Source: Beroe forskalii
Taxonomy: Eukaryota > Ctenophora > Nuda > Beroida > Beroidae
Length of the DNA stretch: 64,000 nucleotides
Assembly (NCBI GenBank): GCA_011033025.1
Contig: WFMF01000194.1
Span: 124,001-188,000 of the forward strand
Reading direction: 5' to 3'
Below the pieces are notes generated by a model, which saw nothing but the letters and a program-made list of their open reading frames with translations, did not search any database and was not told the origin of the DNA. Of the stretch, positions 23,050 through 34,236 are shown one piece after another (position 1 is the stretch's first letter; every line of letters begins with the position of its first letter). The position numbers and the translations under genes were made by a program.

Positions 23050-23900
23050 GAAATGAAATTTGGGCAATTTTAAAATTCGACCTTTTTGGGCCTTTTTTTT
23101 CGCCCATCATCGTAGGGCCCAAAGTGACCAAGACTCCTAAAAACAATCTAGGGTAACTCGTATTAGCTATACTATTATGTTCCAACCATTTGTAGACATT
23201 TTCAGGCTTTAGAACACGCAAAAAACGGTTTCTCAACATTTCTTCAAGTGTATCCATATTTTCTCAAGTCCATTTACTCATTTGGATAAATAAATTTCAC
23301 GGGCAGAAAAAGTGAATTGCGGTTTTAAAACCACACAGAATGCTTCTTAAGATATCTGTAATTATGGTCTTAAAACCACACAGAAAGCTTCTAGAGGATG
23401 TCTCAATAAATGTGCATTGCACATGTATTGAGACATCTCTATCGATGCACATTGCACATTGTGCAATGCGCATCGATGGAAATTTGAAAATTCGGCCCTT
23501 TTTGGAATTTTTTCTCCCATTGGAGGCTCTAAAGTAACCAAGGCTACTCTTAAAACCATCTAGACCAACCTGTATTTGCTCTACTATAATATTCCAACCA
23601 TTTTAACCATTTAAACACGTAAAAAACCATTTTCCTATTATCCCAAGCTGTACCCACATTTTCTCACTTGGGTGCATCACCTTGTTAGTCGAATTTTAGC
23701 AATTTCCGGTCTAAAAACTATGCAGAATGTGTCCTAGGATGTCTACAAACACATTTGAGTCGATAGAAATGATTTTGGGTTTCAAAATTCGGCCTTTTGG
23801 ACCTTTTCCGCCCATTTAAGGGCCCAAAAATGACTGAGACTCTTAGAAGCCATCCAGGGAAACTTTTTATTAGCTTTTCAGTCATTATTCTATCAGTTGG
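23050..23900. repeat. Diverged tandem repeat, three copies
   Basis: Three related blocks (about 23050-23290, 23470-23660, 23750-23900). Each has an AAATTCGRCC-TTTTTGG stretch, a CGCCCAT/CTCCCAT word, AAGTGACC-type sequence and a mention of CACACAGAA nearby. Copies differ substantially; no coding content. Confidence 0.55.
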
Positions 23901-24120
23901 AGTCACTTTCAAGGAATTGAGAAAATTTTCTCAACTGGATCCAGTTCACTCGTTTATAATGAGCGCGCGCGGATTTTCTCAAATTGTATCCAACTCGCGG
24001 AATCATCTACTGACAGGAACGCGCGAGATCCTTTTGTATATAAAAACTTTGAAATCAATCTCACTGTCCGGCTTGCCGCGCGGCGCGGTGGTATAATAAG
24101 CGGGCCGCGTGCGAGCCTTA

Positions 24121-25314
24121 GGGATCGTTCACATATTACGTAATCAGCCGAGGGGGGGAGGGGGTTTCCAAATGATTACGTTTGATTACGAGGGGGGGAG
24201 GGGGGGTTTGGCCAATGATTACGTAATCAAAATATCTAAATTTTCATGAAAATTTCATGATTTTATGAAAATTTCACGAATTTTCATGAAAATTTCAAGA
24301 ATTTTCATAAAAATTTCACGAATTTTCATGAAAATTTCAAGAATTTTCATGAAAATTTCAAGAATTTTTTATGAAAATTTAAAAGATATCCGAATTTTTA
24401 TAACCAAAAATTAACCATTTGCAGAAAAAATTGTCAAAATTTCATAATTATGATTAAAACTCAATGTGGTTCAGAATGTATAGTTCCTTTAGTGCTGCCC
24501 GTAGAGGACTTAAAGGAGGGATGTACTCCATTCGTTGAACTCTTCCAAACCACTTCAGTGCCTCTTTGTATATAAGGTTTGCTGCTCTGTGCTTGATCAG
24601 AGGTTCGGAGGCCTTTCATTCCCTAGAGCTCTAGAGTTGATGCCAGAGCAGGTCTTGGCGTACATCCGCAGCTCCATTATCCAGGAATCAATCTTTTTGA
24701 TGAAGGTGTAGGAAGCTGCAGTTGTCTGTGAAGTAGCTGGACTCTGATCTGGCACTTAGGGGCTAGGGCTGCTCTGGATCTTGGGTTCTGTCGGCTTTGG
24801 TGGCAGATGACAGGACACGGATACTAAACTTTGGTTCCATCGGTTTTAAAGGAGGTTGAGGTGGGACCAAGATGTTGACTTCTGGCTCTTTAGTGGAACT
24901 GGGGGCCTCAGGTGTAGAGGAGGAGGAGGATGATCTGTTGGAGGTAAAGGAGGATGATGAGCAGATGAGGATGCGTTGGAGGAAGAGAAAGAGGAGGAGG
25001 TGTCCATCTCATTGTTAGAGAATTGTCGTAGGCGAGATTTCCATAGGAAAAACTAAATGAAGCTTTGAATGTCATCTTCAAGTCGATGATGTTGATGATT
25101 GAATTGAAACACACGATACTGTTCTAATTTTTTGTCAGTTAATATAGTTTTTTTGGTGACGTCAAAAAACTGAAGGAGGGGGGGGGTTGGGCCATGATTA
25201 CGTAATATTTTCCGAAAAAGAGGGGGGGTTTGGCCATGATTACGTTTGATTACGGAGGGGGGGAGGGGGGTAAAAAATGCCCAAAAATTGATTACGTAAT
25301 ATGTGAACGATCCC
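24121..25314. mobile_element. MITE family B1 (Harbinger-like), 1194 bp, TTA duplication
   Basis: Terminal inverted repeats GGGATCGTTCACATATTACG and complement, flanked by TTA on both sides. Subterminal zones alternate GATTACG words with GAGGGGGGGAGGGGG runs. 24235-24390 is a run of the palindromic word TTTTCATGAAAA. The middle (24430-24650, minus) holds a coding-like stretch (LIYKEALKWFGRVQRMEY, then LRAALKELYILNHIEF and a stop) that is out of frame with a similar stretch upstream. It may be a remnant of a captured host gene or of a decayed element protein. Elements with the same ends lie at 37032, 46124 and 47087. Confidence 0.88.
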
Positions 25315-25383
25315 TTATTATGCCAGAAGGCATCTCAGAACAAATCAGACCAGAAAGACTCCAACTCACACGTGTCGTATTAT

Positions 25384-25480
25384 ACGCCGCGCGCGAGAAA
25401 TAGGCGGGTAGGATGACGTCATTATCATAGCGTGATGTAGTGAGTTGATGATGTTGATCCGCCTATTTCTCGTGCGCGGA
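25384..25480. repeat. Foldback of about 97 bp
   Basis: GCGCGAGAAATAGGCGG near the left end pairs with CCGCCTATTTCTCGTGCGC at the right. The loop is about 50 bp. Likely a tiny inverted-repeat element; no clear target duplication. Confidence 0.6.
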
Positions 25481-25983
25481 GTCTAAACCAAATGAAACAT
25501 GATGTACATTAGAAGCCTTACCACTTCTTGGGATGTTTAGATATACATGGTTCACATTTGTACCTGAATTATAAGACATGAAAATATGTAATAATACTCT
25601 ACAGAAAATATCAACAACGCAACAAATAGGAAAGCGTCTTATTATATCGCATTAAATTAAACAAGAATTGCGCCTGCACCGACACAATTATTGTTGTTCC
25701 CGTGGACCGTATGCAGGCGCTTAATTTCCCTCCCCCGCGATGCTTGATGTCTTGTAACTCAAAATTTTGGAAATTCTAGTCTTAACGACCTGGGCAACAT
25801 GCTTATTTGAGTATCGTGCCATCGTGTATTTCGAAATCTAACTGCTGAATTAAACTTATTACTGAAAATTTTCTGTGACCTGATTTAAAACCTTTCTGAT
25901 GGACTGATTGGGCTTTACAGGATCATTTTTTGCTATCAGAAAACTGAAGATAAGCTAAGAAAATAAAAATTTGAAATTTGACT

Positions 25984-26062
25984 ATAGTGGGGCTTGAACC
26001 CATGACCTCTAGCGTGCCAGCACTACAAAGTCTGACGCGCTAACCGATTACACTACGAAGTT
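25984..26062 (-). tRNA. tRNA-like sequence, probably a pseudogene or SINE head
   Basis: On the minus strand TAGTGTAATCGG matches an internal A box and GGTTCAAGCC a B box, spaced as in a tRNA gene. A GTCAG/CTGGC stem encloses an 11-nt loop instead of 7, and the acceptor stem does not pair. It is therefore unlikely to be a working tRNA. No anticodon is assigned. Confidence 0.4.
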
Positions 26063-26410
26063 GTGAAACAACATGTTAATTATGTGTAACAATACGTGTA
26101 AAATTTCAGTTTTTTTATGGGGAAATTGATTCAATTTTCCACATCATTACTCAAAGAATAGTTAAATCTGGCAAGCCTTCTTCACATTTACTCAGTCAAT
26201 ATCTTTTTTGGCGAAAAAAATCGTGTTTTTTGTGTTTGAAATAGTCGAAATGAAAATCAATTTCCAGGACATTAGATTTGGTCGATATGAAAACTTTAGT
26301 GGCTGGGAATGTGGCACGGATGGGCCTGGTCAATGTATGAGAATAAAATTTTTGACAACCGAAAGCTTCATGAATTAGGAAATTCGTGATTTCGAAGATT
26401 TGTGTGAAAA

Positions 26411-26444
26411 GGGGACGGAGGGACGGACGGACGGACGGAGGGAC
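26411..26444. repeat. GGAC microsatellite
   Basis: Imperfect tandem GGAC/GGAGGGAC. 26450-27216 shows nothing recognisable. Confidence 0.75.
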
Positions 26445-27216
26445 ATTTTCGCGACTGATATTATAAAGGAGCAATCCAGGCACTTTCCAGAAATTACAGT
26501 AGTTGTATTGCAAACCTGGACCTGATATACACATATCCTATTTCTCACCTTCCCAAACCACGATCTCTGCCAACCCTCTCATTTGCTTTTTTGTATACAC
26601 AAAAATGCCAATGGGGAGGGAAAAAATTCATACTAAAAGAATATCTACAAACTATTTACACGGCTATGTACAAAATATTTACAAATTATTTTACAAAATC
26701 CAATACTTAAACAAAATATTTAAATTTTGCTCCTTTATGAATAAAAGAAGCATATCAGATCGAGTCCATCCACATCAGTCTAACCCTCTTGTGTCCAGCC
26801 AAGTTGTGTCCATCCAACCCGCAATTATCCAACCTGCTTCTTACCAGTTTCAGTCCAACCATCAAGTGTTCAGCCAACAATAGACCACCATATGTATGCT
26901 GATCCTTTTGTAGACATGAGACACCCATGTAACTACATTGCTTGGTGCTGCGGGATGTGCTGGCTTGGTGGATGGGGTGTTGAGGCGCACCTGGTGTAAC
27001 TGGTGTTTTGGGTCGGTGGTGGTTTGGCTGCTGTCCCGGATGGGCCCGGGGTCCATGGGCTGCATTGCCGGGCTGATACAGTTTGAGTATATTGGGTGTT
27101 GTGGGAGCATATTACCAACAGACGTCATCACAGTGGTGCATGAAAGAACACCTGTCAAAGTCCCCCATAACTTTGGATGCAAGGCAGTCTATGATGATTG
27201 AAAGATCTTATGTCCA

Positions 27217-28245
27217 TTATTTTTTCAAAGGGTACGGGAACGTCGGATCGGTAAAGTTGGTATAACCTACCACTGCAAAGTCATATCTGAAGATCTGATA
27301 AAGCTCATCAATGATCTCCGTCCCAATTTGGTTGAGCCACTGTTTAGCCTCCACGGTGGAGGTCTGAGTGGTGGCATTCCCACCATCATACGCCCCGTGG
27401 AGTGACACGTTGGAGTTGATTCCCTTCCAAATGAGAGGACTGAAGTCAGCTGCGTATTCCAGTGGAACAATGTAGTCATATGGGGTGCTAGCCAGACACA
27501 TGGTGGTAGTTTGGGGACTGAAATGGGCGTTCACATTGCCTTTGTGCTTCACCAGCCATCTCAGGAACTCTTCAAAAGTGGGGGGTGAGCTGGTTTCCAA
27601 CTCTTCTTTATCAGTGATTCCTCGTATTTCCCAGAGTATCTGCCTACAAATTGGACCGAACACAACGTGCTGGCTATTGCCAGCACGTGCTAGTTTGTCG
27701 TTGTACCCCGATACCATCCTGGTCCAAGGATTCCGGATGGTTGTGAAACTGAATGCCCCTTTCAATTCTTCGCTGTTTTCGTCCAGGTTCAAGGCGCGGA
27801 ATATGTAATTGTTAGCGTAAACGTGATTGTGTGCCAGCTCCTTCGCTGTCCTGCTCTCTTGTTCGATGTCTTTATTAGCTATCAGCAGAGATTCTTTCCA
27901 GTTACTGTTCCCTGACTTAGGGATTGCCGTGAAGCGAGTGTGAATGTTTGCGAAGTAAAACATTTGGGACTCACATGTTGGCCTGTTGTTTGGACGTGGA
28001 ATTAATGAGCTGAATTCTTCAACGTGCCTCTGAATTACACGTTGAAAGTGAAAGGGATCTATCGTGCCTTCTGGTACATGAAATGTTGAGTTTCTCTCTG
28101 AAGCAGGGAAGAAGACGCTCACCCTCTCCCTTATTCCATAGAGGGTTAGACAAAGTAAAATTAGGGCCACGACTCTACGGACATTGAATGTTGCTGTACG
28201 TTTCCATCCTTCGGCTTCAAACATTCTTTCGTAGGTTCGTACCAT
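27217..28245 (-). CDS. Carbohydrate sulfotransferase, HNK-1/CHST type II membrane protein
   Basis: Complete 342-residue protein in one exon. Family members transfer sulfate from PAPS to sugars in the Golgi lumen. A short cytosolic N-terminus precedes a membrane segment (residues 24-38), giving type II topology. The 5'-phosphosulfate loop is IPKSGNSNWK (108-117), with N where most relatives have C. The 3'-phosphate site is TTIRNPWTRMVSGY (168-181). The later HFSPQTTTMC and YDYIVPLEYAADF motifs (241-268) are also family features. Four NxS/T sites (52, 279, 290, 330) fit a lumenal domain. Length is normal for the family. The exact sugar acceptor cannot be predicted. Being intronless among intron-rich genes, it may be a retrocopy, but no poly-A tail or flanking duplication was seen. 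Confidence 0.93.
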   Translation of the reverse strand: MVRTYERMFEAEGWKRTATFNVRRVVALILLCLTLYGIRERVSVFFPASERNSTFHVPEGTIDPFHFQRVIQRHVEEFSSLIPRPNNRPTCESQMFYFANIHTRFTAIPKSGNSNWKESLLIANKDIEQESRTAKELAHNHVYANNYIFRALNLDENSEELKGAFSFTTIRNPWTRMVSGYNDKLARAGNSQHVVFGPICRQILWEIRGITDKEELETSSPPTFEEFLRWLVKHKGNVNAHFSPQTTTMCLASTPYDYIVPLEYAADFSPLIWKGINSNVSLHGAYDGGNATTQTSTVEAKQWLNQIGTEIIDELYQIFRYDFAVVGYTNFTDPTFPYPLKK

Positions 28246-28989
28246 GTTGACTTATACCTATGCACAAATTAATAAGAATTAGAAGTTTAAACAAATGACA
28301 AGCGAGACTGGATGTCAGGAACTGAATAGTTACAAGCACAGTCATTATCAGACTTTTAATCGTTAACAAATATTCCAGGCATTTAAGTAGTGCTTTTTAG
28401 TACATGTGCAACCTTCTATGGAATGACGTCACTACTAAACTGATAGCAATACAAAATTACCGAAGTAATCAGCAGTAACCAGTAACCACCTATTTACTTG
28501 GTTGTAAACTTTAACCCGACCATGAAATTTCAAATTTTAATTTTCCATTTTTTATGGCGGAATGTGTTCTTATAGGTAAAGTATGAACAATAAGGGCGAA
28601 AATCCGGTTTCTATATGATGCTCCAAGCCGCAAATAGCTAATTTAGTTACGAAATTCCTCAAAGGGCAGCAGAATTTTCCCAGTAGTACAGCGGATATTT
28701 CCCCGAACGTGATGATGATACGTATCACATTACAGTGCATGTCGCATGTTATTCTAACAAAATATATGCAGGGCAACAGCGGATATTCAAGCAGTAAATC
28801 AAAATGCAATTATTGATCGGTAAAAATGATTTGACATACTCGGCAACCACTTAATCTTTTAGACACCATTCCGACCTAAAGACCAAAAAAACGTTGGTCA
28901 AAATTGATTGTTCAGAAGTCTACTTACGAGGCATCAAAGATAGCCTTTTATTCAAATTATGGTATGTAACCCCGTTGTTCCTGTACAGA

Positions 28990-29125
28990 ATATCTGCGGT
29001 AGATCTGCAGTGGATCTGCGGTTATTAAAATGTGCTGTGAATCTGCAGTCCGATGTTCCGTTAAATCTGCGGTCATTAAAATCTGCAGTGCAGATCGACC
29101 GCAGATCGACCGCAGATCTAGGGAA
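28990..29125. repeat. Cluster of ATCTGCGG / ATCTGCAG words
   Basis: About ten irregularly spaced copies of RATCTGCRG on both strands. Not a strict tandem repeat. 28246-28985 and 29130-30240 contain no gene I can support. Confidence 0.6.
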
Positions 29126-30242
29126 TATTATCTGCTGCTGTAGAAATCAACAACAACATCTAGTGCAGATTCTGCGCTGCTCCAATTAAGGGAGTAGTCA
29201 CGTGCCCTACAGTAAAAACTCATTGGGCTCCCTGAGTGGTAATTAGGAAATGGGCCAGTTCATGTGATAAATCAGTGAACGCTAGTTCACTTTCCAATTC
29301 GAACGAAATTTCTGGACAATTATAAGCAAAGATATGCCATATTTCATTTCAGAACCAAATTACCCGGATGAATTGACATATCTATGCTATCAAAGCAGGT
29401 GATATTTTGATAATTGGGACTCTCTAACATTTGAAATGCAACTGAATATGATTGTTCAAACGATAGGAAACTAATGCTAGGTACCCAATCAATTAACATT
29501 ATCCTGATTAGCGCATTGAATCAAAGGGAGAAGACCCAGGAGTTGGGGTTTGGGATTTGAGCATGTGTTTTCAGACTTGGAAGAAGAGTTGAGGACAGGA
29601 AGCAAAGGTTCCGTCAATGTACCAGCTCAAGCTCTCCTCCAGGATGTCAAGTTACTGTTGGTAGCCAGGATGATGACCCGCTTCTTCTCGTCGTTGTTGT
29701 CGAATTTCAGCATCAGGTCACCAGCTCCTCAAGGCAGGTGGGGGCTCTAGGACAAGGGTTCCTCTTCCGCCCGATGTTGAGCTCTCTTCTGGTAGCCTCT
29801 CTCACTAGGAAGTCTTGCCCTGGTGTCCTGCGAGATTGAGCCAGTGGTGGAGCAGTGCATGAGGTAGGGTGGGTGTGGGTGTTCTCGGCCATGTTTGCAA
29901 TGTTGAGAAGACCTCACGCAGCTCACAGTCAGCAAGGTCTGCCTGTGGCAGTGAGGCTGGTTAAAGACGTCAAGGTTCCCTGGGAGTCTGTCTAGAGCCT
30001 TCCATTGCAGCGGTCGTTCTTCTTCACGCACCTCCAAGCCTGTCTTCCATCCAGAATAGCGGAATCCAAGATGAAGAAGATTTTGAAGTCCGATGAGTCC
30101 TGAATCCTAATGAGGTCAAATCAGTATCTACCGCATGTTCCTTATCTCTAATCCTAATAAGGTCAGCTAACAAGCAGTATCCCGTATGTTCCTGATCTCT
30201 GATGAGGTATCTGTCGTTTGGGGACAAATGTCCCCTACTACA

Positions 30243-30410
30243 TTACCCTAACTGCAACTGTGCCTTAGAGTGTGCCTTAGAGTCCACCCAAAAACCAAAG
30301 TGTGCCGCAGCGTCCCCCCAAAACTGAAAAGTGTGCCAAAGAGTCCTGTGCCGTAGTGTCCTGTGCCGTAGGGTCCAGTGCCCTAGAGTCCTGTGCCGTA
30401 GTGTCCGAAC
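30243..30410. repeat. Short minisatellite of GTGCC-TAG-GTCC units
   Basis: Repeats of GTGCCNTAGAGTCC in 12-17 bp spacing, more regular towards the right end. Confidence 0.7.
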
Positions 30411-30669
30411 CCCGTATTAGTATGCGACAAATAAACGGTGATCCGATCATTCAGTTAAGAAACATTCATTTTTTTTCCAAAAAACTACAGTTGATAACAA
30501 AACCAATATGCCCATTGCCCTAGTGTTTTTCAAAACGTGACCTTACTATTGGAGGGAGTGGTGTCAAAATGAACACTGGATGACAGACCGCAGATTTCAC
30601 TCTAAAGCTGCTTGATTACAAAAGCTCAAATACTAGACAAGCCCATAACACCACATTGTTATTTTTGCC

Positions 30670-30925
30670 CAATTTCGAAATACTAAGTGATATTTGAAAT
30701 CATTTGTAGAGACTCACCCCAAAATTAGCATAGAAACCTACCCGAGCGGCAGATTTTCCCATATACTAACTGATATTTACCACTATTTGAAGGTACCCAC
30801 CCAAAATGAGCATAGGACGCTGTGGGTGTCCCATGTAATAACTGAATTTTATCATGTTTTTGTAGGGACCCATCTCAAAATGAGCATACAACTGCAGTTT
30901 GTCCCATGTACTAACGATATTATAA
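30670..30925. repeat. Diverged tandem repeat, about 88 bp, three copies
   Basis: Each copy has ACTAACTGATATTT-like sequence, GTAGGGACCCA, CAAAATGAGCATA and GTCCCATGTA in that order. The next kilobase (30926-31825) shows nothing else. Confidence 0.65.
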
Positions 30926-31825
30926 CGTAAATATGGAAAAATGTGCAATTTGACCAAGTCAATATGATTTCCCATAAGGTGGCCACCTCAGTTAGTATTG
31001 TGGATTAAATGATTTCGCCAATGCCCAAACACCACGCACACACCCGACCTCCTGTCTTACTGTCTTGCACAGTACACTTAGTCAAGATACCCCCGTCATA
31101 ACGTACTGTTCCACTCACCATAGTAAATTTTTATGAACTACAGCGTGATAAATCGGGACGGCACTGCAGTGCGTTATAATCTAACGAACGGTACACTGGT
31201 GCCAGGGTGCCTATTGAAGGGATTTTAAATACTATGCGTAAATCTGCTGAAAGGTTCATAATTAAAGTTTATTTCCGATTATCTGAGATATGAATATGAT
31301 TATCTGTAGATACACAGCTACAGCCACACCCTCCCAAACTTCTCATCCCTCATTCAGGAAGGACTAGCAGCTGGTACGATTCAGTTATATTGCCCCATTC
31401 AAAGGAAGACGGGCCAATAGGAACTTTTTGGACAACTTCTTGAAATAGCTCCACTCGAAACCATGTCATCTGCCATGATCTACATTCTACATCTTCTACA
31501 TTCTACATCTACGTCTTGTAGATCAGGATTTCAACGAACTGAGACTTCGGTCCCTTATTTGTTCATAGTGTGCTACACGCCAGACAGTGTTTACTTATAA
31601 TCATCGATTATGGCGCATGTTGAAATCCCGTCAAAATTTCAAAACGCTGCTTGTGGTATCGGGTGAGGCCGTGAGATGAAGTACAAAGCACGAGTTATAA
31701 AGTGTCACAATTCATGATTTTCGTATACATTAGCTCACTCGAAAGCAACACTTTGAATTATACAATACAGAAAATTCATAAAAGTAAAACCGTATAGAAA
31801 AGGGTCGTAATCGGTTGAATAATTT

Positions 31826-31893
31826 GCTGCTTTTGTACTGCTTTTCGTACTGCTTTTTGTACTGCTTTTGTACTGCTTTTGTACTGCTTTTAT
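31826..31893. repeat. 12-bp minisatellite TTTTGTACTGC
   Basis: Five to six copies of TTTTGTACTGC with one CGTAC variant. 31895-32500 has no visible feature. Confidence 0.8.
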
Positions 31894-32504
31894 CGTAATC
31901 TATCATATGAAACAATGTTTTACTCCCCAGCAACACCAGTCACCACATACCTCCCAGTTTGACTACTCTTTTAACCAGTTTATTTCGGCTGATTATCATA
32001 CATACATGATGATTGATCCTTAGATAATCAAAAAGTATTATTTGTTTTGATATCGAAATTTAAATATACATAGATCATATAATGTATAACAGAAAAAATG
32101 ATAGGAATACTTTGATAGTACCTATTGTGAATTGTGATATTGCTTCTCATTTTATCATTATTTTAATTGTTTTGATCAAATCAAAATAAAGCTTGATTGT
32201 AAACCCACTTGGGGCACCGCAAAGGGCTTCTAAAATAAAATTAAATATCAGTAAGAATACATACACAGGTCCCTTCACAGGACACAGCACACCAATAAAG
32301 ATATCAAAAGTGGCTGAAAACTGGCCTTCAAACAGTGTCTAGAATCAAAATGATCGTGAGGACCAGCAAGTCCTGTTTACTCACACTGAAAAACTAAAAT
32401 GCACACCATACACTCAACAAACCACATCTGAAATCGATACATAGACGCGGGCGGGTTCCCTTTAAATATCACGTAGTATATGCATCACTTTCATGTGCTT
32501 TTGG

Positions 32505-32661
32505 GAACACTACGAATTTTCCCATGTCTGATGTAGTGTCTCTTGTCCGTCTCGACCTCTGACAATCGTTTCATCTCCTTGACCAGTTCCCTCCGTTGTT
32601 CCCTCTCTTCTGGTGATCTGTCCGGGTTGATGAAGACTTTCTTGTACCTGTCAAGAAAGCT
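32505..32661 (-). pseudogene. LINE ORF1 fragment
   Basis: Encodes KKVFINPDRSPEEREQRREL and RHYIRHGKI, the C-terminal part of RRM-type LINE ORF1 proteins. It matches the same part of the longer ORF1 at 43002-43733 (VFIGLDKSPEERGERRKLV). It lacks the upstream RRM, so it is a short relic. 32662-33470 is otherwise empty apart from CG-rich runs near 32950 and 33360. Confidence 0.75.
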
Positions 32662-33469
32662 TATTATTCTCCTTATTATTGCCATGAAGCGTATTCAAAC
32701 TACCACTCCTCATTCAAATTCTGTTGCCACCATCCCTGGCAAGTGGGAACTAATGGCTGGATTACATTGTACTAATGTTCTCACGTTGTACTGTGCAATG
32801 ATGCACAGTATTATTCCTTTTCCTTATCTGTGACTTCTCCGTGATGTTCCACGTTTATTATCCCCGCAATCATGCATGTGCTGAAACTACCTTCGTCACT
32901 CAACTCGTAAAATTTGTAACGCGCATGTCACAAAATCAATAAAGTGGCGCCGAACGCGCGCGCCAAACGACGCAGCTCTTAACAGGTCTTCACATTTTGT
33001 CAGCATTGTATGAATGCGCGTCGATTTTTTAAATCGGCGATAACGATAACAAATTAGCGTCTAATCATAAATTTGAGAATTGCATCAGTTCTGCTTAAAA
33101 TTCTGCTTCCGTAGGTATCAAAGTTTTTACGATTGGCCGAAAGCATCATGAGTTATGGGCAAAAGTGTGAAAACCTTTCGGAAGGTATTGTGACTCATAG
33201 AAAGGGAATCACGCTTGCGTCTAGTCGATCTCGTAATCTACTCAACAAGAGCTTTCTTTTGGTACCAAATTTGTCGATTTTAGAAAAAAAATTTACATTT
33301 TGCTTTTTATGTCCCTAAGCGTCTCCACTATGAGGACTAGGAGGAACGACGGCGTGCCGCGCGCGCGCGCAGAACTGCTTAACTGGGCGCTGGTTAGCCG
33401 TTAGGGCAAATATATGTACCTTGCCATGGCACTCAGAATTAACATATTTGATTATATGTAACGCAGAAA

Positions 33470-34065
33470 CGAATTACTGTGTAACGCAGAAACGTTGCTG
33501 TGTAACGCAGAAACGTTACTGTGGAACGCAGTAACGTTACTGTGTAGTGTGTAACGCAGCTGCAGAAACGTTACTGTGTAATGCAGAAACGTTACTGTGT
33601 TACGCAGAAACGTTACTGTGTTACGCAGAAACGTTACTGTGTAACGCAGAAACGTTACTGTGTAACGCAGAAACGTTACTGTGTAACGCAGAAACGTTAC
33701 TGTGTAACGCAGAAAAGTTAATGTGTAACGCAGAAACGTTACTGTGTAACGCAGAAACGTTACTGTGTAACGCAGAAACGTTACTGTGTAACGCAGAAAC
33801 GTTACTGTGTAACGCAGAAACGTTACTACTTACTGTGTAACGCAGAAACGTTACTATGTAACGCATAAACGTTACTATGTAACGCATAAACGTTACTATG
33901 TAACGCAGAAACGTTACTATGTAACGCAGAAACGTTACAGTGTAACGCAGAAACGTTACCGTGTTACGCGGAAACGTTACTGTAACGCAGAAAGGTTACT
34001 GTGTAACGCAGAAACGTTACTGTAATAGAAACGTTACCGTGTTACGCGGAAACGTTTCCGTGTAA
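33470..34065. repeat. 21-bp palindromic minisatellite, about 27 units
   Basis: Unit GTGTAACGCAGAAACGTTACT. In each unit CGTTAC and GTAACG can pair across TGT, so every unit is a potential hairpin. Because 21 is a multiple of 3, long open frames appear in several frames; these are not genes. Units at the right end (33960-34065) drift to GTTACGCGG variants. The array runs almost directly into an inverted-repeat element. Confidence 0.93.
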
Positions 34066-34085
34066 CACGTTTCCGGTTGACTATA

Positions 34086-34236
34086 AGGCACCTGCATCGT
34101 TACGCGTCGATCGAATGAATTGATCAAATGAAAAACGCACACAATCGCTCGCGCTTGCTTTTTTTGCGCGGACGTCTTCGTAAAAGTGTATTGTGCGCGT
34201 ATTTCATTTGATCGACGCGGAACGATGAAACCACCA
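34086..34236. mobile_element. MITE family G, copy 1, about 150 bp
   Basis: Left arm CATCGTTACGCGTCGATC plus AATTGATCAAATGAAA pairs with the right-arm complement CATCGTTCCGCGTCGATC. A second copy in opposite orientation is at 50390-50561. It begins just after the 21-bp array, whose units share the ACGTTAC/GTTACGCG words with its arms. 34237-35205 is otherwise without features. Confidence 0.8.

Noticed and set aside
26503-27201. Frames of 87-126 codons on both strands near the sulfotransferase
   Set aside because: No motif and no splice support; composition is like the surrounding AT-rich DNA.
29747-30227. Two minus-strand frames of 67-96 codons
   Set aside because: No recognisable domain and no splice sites; may be decayed transposon sequence, but that could not be shown.
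33547-33887. Open frames of 88-97 codons on both strands
   Set aside because: They are a by-product of a 21-bp repeat, which stays open in several frames; the translation is a 7-residue repeat.
33470-34065. CRISPR-like array
   Set aside because: There are no unique spacers between the repeats, and the context is eukaryotic.
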